DNA of 13,403 nt from M55B167 sp964406095 (GTDB lineage Bacteria > Verrucomicrobiota > Kiritimatiellia > RFP12 > UBA1067), in contig CAYOQJ010000118.1 in NCBI GenBank assembly GCA_964406095.1, positions 1 through 13,403 on the forward strand, given 5' to 3'. This document shows, piece after piece, positions 7,299 through 13,403 of the stretch (positions within the stretch are counted from its first letter, which is position 1; the number at the start of each line of letters is the position of its first letter). A model generated the notes under the pieces. It was not told the origin of the DNA. It made no database searches and saw nothing but the letters and a program-made list of their open reading frames with translations. The position numbers and the translations under genes were made by a program.

Positions 7299-7344
7299 AG
7301 TAGGGTTAGACCTTATATAAAAATTTCGATTTCTGGACTAAAGT
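7299..7344 (+). promoter_or_regulatory. Regulon promoter P5, for DUF3494/PEP-CTERM gene
   Basis: The box reads AGTAGGGTTAGACCTTAT (7299-7316), the most degenerate of the seven. After 19 nt comes GACTAAAGTG with -10-like TAAAGT at 7339-7344. The predicted start is near 7351, about 20 nt before the ATG. It lies head-to-head with P4, the two box centres being about 90 bp apart. Confidence 0.72.
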
Positions 7345-7371
7345 GATTTCAATTAAAGGAGATTATTCATT

Positions 7372-8145
7372 ATGAAAAAACAATTCATGACATTACGGAA
7401 CGCGAGGTTGATAGCGGCAATCATTTCTTTCAGCGCGATCGGAGTTGAAGCAGCAAGTGTAGATTGGGGTGTGGCGGAGAACTTCGCAGTGCTCGGCGGT
7501 TCGACGGTGACCAGCACTGGTGCAACTGTTATCACTGGCGATCTTGGCGTGAGCCCGGAAAGTGCCATTACGGGTTTTCCTCCAGGTATAGTGAACGGAA
7601 CGATTCACAGCGGCAACGCGGTTGCCGCACAGGCGCATTCAGCCGCATTGATAGCCTATAATACGCTCGTGGCAATTACGGGCGCAACGGACCTGACCGG
7701 ACAGGATTTGGGAGGACTCAGACTGACGCCGGGCACCTATAACTTTAATTCATCGGCCCAACTGACAGGAACCCTTATCCTTGACGGACAAGGTCTGGCC
7801 AATCCGAGTTTCGTTATTCAGGTCGGAAGTACATTAACGACCGCCTCGGCCTCGTCGATCTCATTGATAAACGGTGCTATCTACGACAACATTTTCTTTC
7901 AAGTCGGCAGCTCAGCCACCCTCGGTGTGGGAACGGATTTCTCGGGAAACATTATTGCTCTCACCTCCGACACCCTTAATGCCGGTGCCACTGTGAACGG
8001 AAGGGTCTTTGCCATCAACGGTGCCGTTACGCTCGACGGCAACACAATTATAACAGTTCCAGAGCCCGCCTCTGCCGTCCTTTTCTTTTCAGGCCTGTTG
8101 TTGTTGGCCACCAGAAGACGTACCCAATCCTGGGATCCAAAATAA
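7372..8145 (+). CDS. DUF3494 ice-binding-like protein with PEP-CTERM sorting signal
   Basis: This 257-residue secreted protein has a signal peptide (residues 1 to about 27, ending near GVEAAS). A DUF3494 beta-solenoid domain follows, marked by LGGSTVTSTGATVITGDLGV, SPGTITGFPPG-like and DLGGLRLTPGTY segments and by the final ATVNGRVFAINGAVTLDGN turn. Residues 229-257 form a PEP-CTERM tail: VPEPAS, a hydrophobic stretch, then the RRR cluster at 248-250. Such tails are cleaved by an exosortase and target the protein to the cell surface or matrix. DUF3494 proteins include ice-binding proteins, but many members act, or are thought to act, as adhesins; ice binding should not be assumed. AAAGGAG lies 10 nt before the ATG. 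No exosortase gene is in the window. Confidence 0.88.
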   Translation: MKKQFMTLRNARLIAAIISFSAIGVEAASVDWGVAENFAVLGGSTVTSTGATVITGDLGVSPESAITGFPPGIVNGTIHSGNAVAAQAHSAALIAYNTLVAITGATDLTGQDLGGLRLTPGTYNFNSSAQLTGTLILDGQGLANPSFVIQVGSTLTTASASSISLINGAIYDNIFFQVGSSATLGVGTDFSGNIIALTSDTLNAGATVNGRVFAINGAVTLDGNTIITVPEPASAVLFFSGLLLLATRRRTQSWDPK

Positions 8146-8252
8146 TCCTGAACCGAACCCTGTTTTGCAATAAATACGTTGATTCCGTCGGAGGCTGGAG
8201 ATAAGAACATCCCTTAATATCTTCCGGTTTTAACCACCGTTGCAACAAAAAA
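8146..8252. other. Intergenic between the two DUF3494 genes
   Basis: About 100 bp without a gene and without an obvious intrinsic terminator. It ends in the A-rich run that leads into promoter P6. Confidence 0.4.
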
Positions 8253-8298
8253 GGTAGGGTTAAACCCTATAGAGAAATATACATTCAGAGACTATAGT
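8253..8298 (+). promoter_or_regulatory. Regulon promoter P6, best palindrome
   Basis: The box GGTAGGGTTAAACCCTAT contains a perfect inverted repeat, TAGGGTT-A-AACCCTA (8255-8269). After 19 nt comes GACTATAGTG with the -10-like TATAGT at 8293-8298. The start is predicted near 8305, giving a leader of about 46 nt before the ATG at 8351. Confidence 0.85.
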
Positions 8299-8350
8299 GT
8301 TCACGTTAAGAAGATCTCAATAGAACGAGTAAACGGAAAGGACTACATCA

Positions 8351-10276
8351 ATGAAACCAAAGAATGTGTTGACTCTTATGTGGATCGTGGCAGCGATGCT
8401 GGCCTCGATCGTCAGAGCAGGAAATCCCGAACTGCCTGTGAACCTCGGATCGGCAGGCGATTTCGTGATTCTGGCCAAATCGGGCATCAGCACGGTGCCG
8501 CCATCTGACATCACCGGCGACATGGGTGTCAGCCCGATTACCTCGACCGCCATCACCGGATTCGCTTTGAGCATGGACATTTCCGGCGAATTTTCTACAT
8601 CCGCCCAAGTTACCGGCAATATCTATGCCCCCGACTACGCAATGCCGACTCCCACGAAGATGACCACGGCAATCTCCGATATGGAAACCGCGTACACGGA
8701 TGCAGCGGGATGATCCCTTCCCGACACCATAAATTATGGAGCGACCGCCGGAGGGGATAAAGACCTCGGCGGACTCACCATGAGCCCTGGACTCCATAAG
8801 TGGACCGATGGGGGCGTATTGATCAGCGCTGACCTGACACTGGATGGCGGCGGCAGTGCTGACGCCATCTTCATCTTTCAGATCGAAGGCGATTTAACCA
8901 TTGCGAGCGCCAAAAAAGTGATTCTCATCAACGGCGCTCAGGCCAGAAATATCTTCTGGCAGGTCAAGGGCGGTGCCGGTGTAGTGGTTGGCACCACAGC
9001 CCATATTGAAGGTATCGTCCTTGCAAAGACGGAGATCAACGTTCTGACAGGGGCCTCGTTCAACGGCAAACTGCTGGCCCAGACCGCTGTCAATCTTGAC
9101 CAGAACGTCATCGTGGATTCGGATGACATACCCCCGCCCGAGGTGCAGTTGGAGATCATCTCCGCGCACGGCACCGGCACGCCCTCGACCGGACTTTACT
9201 TCAATGTCATCGGCACTCTGCTCACCAACAGCATCACCGCCGTCGAGATGGAGGGTGTCAGCACCCAGTATGTCAACACCGGCTGGAGCATGACCGGCAA
9301 CGACCCGCTCGCGGGCATCGCCAGCAGCATGAGCATGACCCAGACCAACGACGCGGTCCTGACCTGGCTGTGGAGCACCAACTACTATCTCTCGCTGACT
9401 GCGGTGAATGGAGCGATTATCAGTGAACCGCCGGGATGGAAGCCCGCCGGTCAGAACTTTGATCTCTACCCGGAGCCGGACTTCGGTTACGCTTTCGATC
9501 ATTGGGAGCTGAACGGTGTCAATCAGGGTGTCGGTATGCCGCTGAATGTAACCATGGATGAAGCCAAAGAAGTTATCGCATACTTCAGTCCGATCTTTGT
9601 TGACGTTTCATCGGATGTGGATTGGAATGTGGTTTGGTATTTTGACCCGCGCAAGGGTTATTTCCTCGGAACCCTGACCATAACCAACACCAATTCGCGG
9701 AAGGTCCTGTTGGCTCCATTCTGGTTTGAGGTCGAAAGTACCGATTATCACTGGTTGCGCTCTCCGGACGGTCTGGACGCCAGCACAGGCTGGCACTACA
9801 TTGACATCAGCACGCCCGTCAATAACCAGTTGTCCAGCACCGGCAATAAAGATCAGGCTCTGGATGTCGGCGAGTCCGTCACCATTACGGGCATCGAACT
9901 GATGGGCCGCCGCACACCGACCGGATTGCTCATGGCTGTGTGGGCCGATCCTCCCGGAACTCTTGCGATCGCAATCGACACCGATGGCGACGGTGTCTCT
10001 GACGCGGATGAGGCCATTGCCGGAACCAGCAGCACCGATCCGAACTCGTTTTTCCAGATACGGCTGGGTGCGGACCGACGCAGTGTGCAGTGGGAGACGC
10101 GTCCCAATCGCATCTACACGGTGCTGATATCCACCAATCTGATGCAAGGATTTACAGCCGTGCCCGGCACGATTGAAGGCACCGGTGCGACGGCACTCTA
10201 TAACGTCCAGCCGCAGAATGCGGATGACGCTCCGAACGATGCGGTTTTCTACAAGGTCGAAGTGCAGATTAAGTAA
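8351..10276 (+). pseudogene. DUF3494 multidomain surface protein, interrupted by in-frame TGA
   Basis: The frame from ATG 8351 (GGAAAGGA 8 nt upstream) runs 120 codons, stops at TGA 8711-8713, and continues in the same frame to TAA at 10276; without the stop it would be 641 residues. The DUF3494 domain spans the stop: AYTDAAG lies before it and SLPDTINYGA and DLGGLTMSPGLHKW after it. A CGA to TGA change (Arg, as in the usual AAGR pattern) is the likely cause. After the DUF3494 domain come about 100 residues of unclear type. A bacterial-repeat-like segment follows (LTAVNGAIISEPPGW to FDHWELNGVN), then a region with a calcium-binding thrombospondin-type-3 motif (DTDGDGVSDADEAIAGTSSTDP), and a C-terminal domain common in PVC surface proteins. 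The signal peptide is MKPKNVLTLMWIVAAMLASIVRA. It lacks a PEP-CTERM tail. The next gene follows after 20 bp. Confidence 0.82.
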
Positions 10277-10296
10277 GTGAAAGTGAGGAATTTACA

Positions 10297-11531
10297 ATGA
10301 AATTAACACAAGGTAATATTACGGCGATTCTGGCACTGACGGTTGCTTTAGCCGGATATAGAGGTGAAGCACAGGTTCCTACCGAACAGGATATGGGGCT
10401 GCGTATGCAAAAGACGAGTAAGTGGCAGATTCAGGTCGGCGCGGTTCACCAGTGGAGCTGCGGAATGTCTGTTAGCGGACCTGCGCCCACTCCATCATCC
10501 GGTGGCCGGCCGAATCTGTCAGGCGTGGCCGGGTTGACCTACCCCGACAACAGCGCCCTCATTCCGCGCAATTTTGATGACGGCTATGTCCGTCCCGATA
10601 TGTGGACCGGCGACAGCGGTGTACCCTCTGAACGGCAAGGCATGACCTGGAACTGGGGTGCCCAGAACGCCGGCCAATACGACTACGACGGGGGAGTCCA
10701 CCCGACCCTCACATACCATCTCGACCGGGGTGAGGCTGTTGGTCCGGCTTATGACATTAACAGCGGAGGATCGGAGGATGAGTTTGATGCCTACGGTGTT
10801 GAAATCAAGGCGAAGCACCTGCTGCGTACATGGATGTGGGGTGACGATGCGCTCGAAGCTCCTGATTCCGGCCCCGCGCTGGAAATGAGCCTGCTGGTGG
10901 GTATGGCCTGGTTTCCCTCTAACACGCAGAATCATCGGCGCTCGATGGGCCGAAGCATCTACGGCATCTCGGAAACCTATACCTATCTAGATTACTACGG
11001 AACGGAAGCGGGCGGTTCATGGCCGGCGCTGGATGTGCCTTACTCCGGGGGGTACGGAGAGGTCGGAGGCTCGGCCGCCGGGCCACTGATTCCCGGCTCA
11101 CCTGAGTCGGCTGCGTTGAACTCTGTTTATCTGGGTTCGCGTCGCAACACCGTGGATATTGAAAGCAAGATATGGCATCTGCGTGGCGAGGCGGGACTGG
11201 AATTCGCGACACCGGTCACAGATCGACTAAGCCTCTATGTGGCACCCCAGTTCGTGCTTGAGTTTGTCGACTGAGCGTGGACAGGCAGAAAACTAGCAGT
11301 GGGATGGGGGCAAGCTCCTCAAGTTCGGAGAGTAACCACAAAATGGCCGTCTACCCGGGTGTCCTGTTGACCGCTGGCGCGGATTACAGAGTCACCGAGA
11401 ACTGGTATGCCGGAGCCAGTGTCGGTTATGAATGGCTCTTCCAGGATCCGTACGTGCACGTGGGACCTGACAAGGTGACTTACGATCTGAACGGTGGAGA
11501 GGTCAGCCTGTATATTGGCCGGTATTTCTGA
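10297..11531 (+). pseudogene. Outer-membrane beta-barrel protein, one-base frameshift
   Basis: The first frame (10297-11274) has a signal peptide (MKLTQGNITAILALTVALAG to about GEAQ) and then alternating aromatic and polar stretches typical of a beta-barrel, but stops at TGA 11272-11274 after LEFVD. The rest continues in another frame from about 11268 to TAA/TGA 11531 (VDRQKT to SLYIGRYF). Adding one C in the run at 11270-11271 joins them as FVD-LSVDR, giving 411 residues. The final SLYIGRYF ends in Phe, the usual outer-membrane insertion signal, and VTENWYAGASVGYEWLF reads as a late barrel strand. The frameshift would therefore remove the insertion signal. I do not recognise a named family. 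TGAGGA lies 7 nt before the ATG, and it is the second gene of the operon started at P6. Confidence 0.75.
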
Positions 11532-11562
11532 TCCTTTCGTAAGCCACAACTGAAAATGAGCA

Positions 11563-11602
11563 AGAGAGCAAGCGCAGTGTTTCTGCCCTTGCTCTCTTTT
11601 TT
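11563..11602 (+). terminator. Rho-independent terminator
   Basis: GAGAGCAAG (11564-11572) pairs with CTTGCTCTC (11588-11596); an inner GCAG/CTGC adds four pairs across one C-C mismatch. A run of T residues follows at 11597-11602. It lies 33 bp after the stop of the outer-membrane gene and ends the P6 operon. Confidence 0.92.
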
Positions 11603-11658
11603 GTTATGTCCAGTGTGATGGTAAAAACTGTTCCTGTGAATGGGTTTACGGGTAATAT

Positions 11659-11684
11659 CTGTGGCTATGATTCCATAGCCACAG
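11659..11684. other. Perfect 11-bp hairpin
   Basis: CTGTGGCTATG (11659-11669) and CATAGCCACAG (11674-11684) form a perfect stem with the loop ATTC. It lies 50 bp downstream of the minus-strand surface-repeat gene. Neither side has a T-run, so it may be a terminator of weak type, an mRNA 3'-end stabiliser or a protein-binding palindrome. Confidence 0.55.
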
Positions 11685-11734
11685 ACAACGCCCCGCCCCT
11701 TTACAGGCTCTTGGTCTCTTCAATTGCCGTCGGA

Positions 11735-12268
11735 TTAAAAGCCCCAGTTAAGAAAGACCATTCCCGGCGCCAACTGGTCGGGCAGTTCGCTGAACCACGC
11801 ATTAGAAGGAATCAGGTTCACCACGCCGATCTGGACTCCGGTTTCAGCCGATTCCGCATAGTTGACAAAACCGAATTGCAGTCCGGTCAGTTTACCTGCA
11901 TAGTTCACCCAGCCGGATTGCAGACCTTTCATAGTTCCGCCCGTATAGTTTACGAAGCCGGCTTGCCAACCGAGGAAGTCATTCTCCGTGTAGTTTACCG
12001 CCGCCCACTGGACGCCTTTATAATCATCCGCATAGTTGAGAATGAACGAAAGACTCACGCCGGCACTCTCGCCGGTCGATCCGTTGACAAACCCGAGGGC
12101 CAATGCTGTCTGTGGGTTTTCGCCCCAGATGCTGAGTGCCAATCCTTCGATTCGCTCATTGCGGTCAAAGAGGGCAATCTCGGGAGTCAGGCTGAGCTGG
12201 ATCGGCTGACTTGCCATCACGCAGCTCATGCTTGCCACTCCCATCAAGAACAATAGTAACCTTTTCAT
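11735..12268 (-). CDS. Surface repeat protein (LA_2272-like GFVNY repeats)
   Basis: This 177-residue protein starts with a signal peptide (MKRLLLFLMGVASMSCVMAS). From about residue 75 it carries about five imperfect repeats of 17-20 residues built on G-[VWL]-Q-x-[AG]-x-VNY: GVQWAAVNY, GWQAGFVNY, GLQSGWVNY, GLQFGFVNY and a final GVQIGVVNL. Such repeats characterise LA_2272-type surface proteins, whose function is unknown. The protein ends in MVFLNWGF, with a terminal Phe that would fit outer-membrane insertion. The closest Shine-Dalgarno match (AAAGGAG) is about 15 nt before the ATG, which is long, so translation may be weak or helped by structure. It has its own regulon promoter, P7, with a leader of about 49 nt. 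Confidence 0.8.
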   Translation of the reverse strand: MKRLLLFLMGVASMSCVMASQPIQLSLTPEIALFDRNERIEGLALSIWGENPQTALALGFVNGSTGESAGVSLSFILNYADDYKGVQWAAVNYTENDFLGWQAGFVNYTGGTMKGLQSGWVNYAGKLTGLQFGFVNYAESAETGVQIGVVNLIPSNAWFSELPDQLAPGMVFLNWGF

Positions 12269-12323
12269 AAGTGTTTCTTGTTTCTCCTTTGTTTGTGTTG
12301 TTCAAGGTGCTTTGTGTATTGTT

Positions 12324-12369
12324 AACATACATGAAACGGCCATATATAACCATGGGGTGAAACCCTACC
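12324..12369 (-). promoter_or_regulatory. Regulon promoter P7, for surface repeat gene
   Basis: The box GGTAGGGTTTCACCCCAT (12369-12352) is followed after 19 nt by ATGTATGTTA, with TATGTT at 12329-12324 as the -10 hexamer. Transcription should start near 12317. Confidence 0.82.
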
Positions 12370-12448
12370 GCAGAGTATTTTTCTGTAGATTTCCAGAAGG
12401 AATGAGGGCGCAGTTGAAGTGCGTAAAGTAGATGCCCAATCTTATACC

Positions 12449-13162
12449 TTACCTCCGCTTAACCGGTGCCGTTCGTCCATTCTTCTTGCATTTCTCAAGC
12501 AGCTCTTTCAACTCTTTGACGATCTCCGGATTTCCATTGTAGAGGTTGTTTCTTTCCGCAGGATCCTGATGCTTGTATATAGCCGCCTCTCCTCCTGTCA
12601 CACCCATATCGGTCGCCAGACCTTCATGTGGGCGGTGCAGGTAATCCAGTTCAAAACCGGGACGCTTATCACGGATCATCCTGATCGGATCGTTTTTATC
12701 CAGTCCCAGGACATGGTGGTTCTCGATTATGAAATGCGGATGCTGTCCAACATGAGGTACTCCCCAGAAATAGTCGAATCCCATCTCCAGCGGATCGGGC
12801 TTGATCTCAAGGTTGTAGTCCGGCCCCAGGATATCATCCCAGCCAGGTGTGCCCGGTTGTCCGAGCCCCAGGTGCCACTTGCCGATGCAGGCTGTGGAAT
12901 ATTCCTGTTTTTTGAATAGGTCGGCTATTGTGAATCTTTCCGGTTCAATCAGCAGTGGATCGTTGGACCATACGGTTCCGCTTCCCACCCACGTCTGCCA
13001 GGCATAACGCCCGGTTATGAGATTGTAGAGGGAAGGTGTGCAGACAGAACAGAGGGAGTGTACATCGGTAAAGCGGCACCCTTCTGCAGCCAGACTGTCG
13101 ATGTTCGGAGTTTTGACTTTGGTGGCTCCGTAACAGTCAAAGCTGCTTTCAGCCGCAACCAA
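12449..13162 (-). pseudogene. Sulfatase remnant (FGE-type), internally deleted
   Basis: This 237-residue frame resembles arylsulfatase A-type enzymes, which are usually 450-550 residues. FDCYGATKVKTPNIDSLAAEG (residues 8-28) and TACIGKWHLGLGQPGTPGW (90-108) are typical, as is CSVCTPSLYNLITGRYAW (38-55). The signature C-x-P-x-R, whose Cys becomes formylglycine, is here CTPSL: Cys41 is kept but the Arg is Leu45. The N-terminus with the metal-binding Asp pair is missing; the only start is a TTG with no ribosome binding site, and the upstream sequence is the dispersed repeat. Near residue 198 the sequence jumps from GGEAAIYKH straight to the C-terminal DPAERNNLYN block, so about 200 central residues have been deleted. 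It is almost certainly inactive. Confidence 0.82.
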
Positions 13163-13256
13163 ACTGAGATTATGTGATATGCGTAGTCGGTATACATTAT
13201 CGTCAGTATATGTTTTAGCGGTCGCATCTTTGGTAAAAAACGCTTCGCGTTTTTGG
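13138..13256. repeat. Dispersed repeat copy 2
   Basis: This is the second copy of the element at 5252-5371, in the same orientation. It begins CAAAGCTGCTTT and ends with the hairpin AAAAACGC-TTC-GCGTTTTT (13236-13243 with 13247-13254), an 8-bp stem. On the minus strand the frame is open through the whole repeat and continues into the sulfatase remnant, so the repeat has replaced the sulfatase N-terminus, the join being near the FDC codons. The flanking A- and T-runs could make the hairpin a weak terminator in either direction. Confidence 0.6.
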
Positions 13257-13403
13257 TTATCAATTTATCAGAAATACTTAAAATGACAATAAAGTACTGC
13301 CGGTGTCCTGTTTGCAGTCATATATTCATTGCTTTTGAAAAAAGCTATTAGTCGATTTCAATCAACGACTTGCAAAAATATGTGTTTATATTTCTTGTTT
13401 TTT
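13257..13403. other. AT-rich stretch, no gene seen
   Basis: This is the AT-rich end of the window beyond the repeat. I find no supported coding frame, RNA gene or copy of the regulon box in it. Confidence 0.4.

Noticed and set aside
7299..8298. Sigma-54 (-24/-12) promoters, as in some PEP-CTERM systems
   Set aside because: No TGGCAC-N5-TTGC pattern is found near the boxes; the TATRNT hexamers at a fixed distance fit a sigma-70-type -10.
8711..8713. TGA as a recoded sense codon (alternative code or selenocysteine)
   Set aside because: Other genes end normally in TGA, the expected residue is Arg rather than Gly, Trp or Cys, and no SECIS-like hairpin stands out. A CGA to TGA mutation is simpler.
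11770..12010. Possible CRISPR-like array from regularly spaced similar segments
   Set aside because: The periodic similarity comes from the protein repeats GxQxGxVNY; the segments are imperfect and coding, without spacers.
5252..13256. Integron attC sites for the two repeats
   Set aside because: No properly placed RYYYAAC/GTTRRRY ends, no cassette layout and no integrase; the copies are 8 kb apart.
1..13403. tRNA, rRNA or insertion-sequence genes
   Set aside because: No cloverleaf with CCA or TΨC-like signature, no rRNA-like sequence and no transposase frame was recognised on either strand.

Overview
The window looks like chromosomal DNA of a Gram-negative bacterium from the PVC group, most likely Kiritimatiellota or a related Verrucomicrobia-like lineage. 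This rests on the mix of gene families: a PEP-CTERM (exosortase-sorted) protein, DUF3494 adhesin-like proteins, a formylglycine-type sulfatase remnant, a GT4 plus GH130 pair, and small stress proteins of the PRC-barrel, CsbD, entericidin and DUF3309 types. The taxonomic call is inference; no rRNA or other marker gene is present.

Layout. Positions 1-5250 read on the minus strand. From upstream to downstream they hold an entericidin-like lipoprotein (5169-5041), a truncated DUF3309 membrane peptide (4918-4853), a 755-residue GT4 glycosyltransferase with a C-terminal helical domain (4598-2331), a GH130-type glycosidase/phosphorylase (2306-846), and then, behind a separate promoter, a short CsbD-like reading frame run into the second half of a PRC-barrel gene (657-179). 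Positions 5252-5371 carry one copy of a dispersed repeat. A B12-binding radical SAM protein (6991-5513, minus) follows, behind two tandem promoters that flank the 3' tail of a lost gene. From 7299 the plus strand carries a DUF3494/PEP-CTERM protein (7372-8145), a second DUF3494 protein interrupted by an in-frame TGA (8351-10276), and an outer-membrane beta-barrel protein broken by a one-base frameshift (10297-11531), closed by a strong terminator. On the minus strand again are a surface-repeat protein (12268-11735) and a sulfatase remnant (13162-12449) that abuts a second copy of the repeat.

The most striking signal is regulatory. Seven promoters, five on minus and two on plus, share an 18-bp palindromic box of the form GGTAGGGTTNNACCCCAT. 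In all seven exactly 19 nt lie between the end of the box and the first of three bases preceding a TATRNT-like -10 hexamer. This puts the box centre near -43, the position expected for a class II activator that replaces a -35 element. The boxes serve stress-type small proteins, the radical SAM gene, both DUF3494 genes and the surface-repeat gene, so the window appears to be a cluster of one envelope/stress regulon whose regulator is not in view.

The second theme is decay. A nonsense codon, a one-base frameshift, an internally deleted sulfatase with a lost catalytic arginine, a promoter joined to a gene tail, a CsbD/PRC-barrel deletion fusion and a truncated DUF3309 gene all lie within 13.4 kb. 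Some could be assembly errors, but their variety favours real erosion of accessory DNA.
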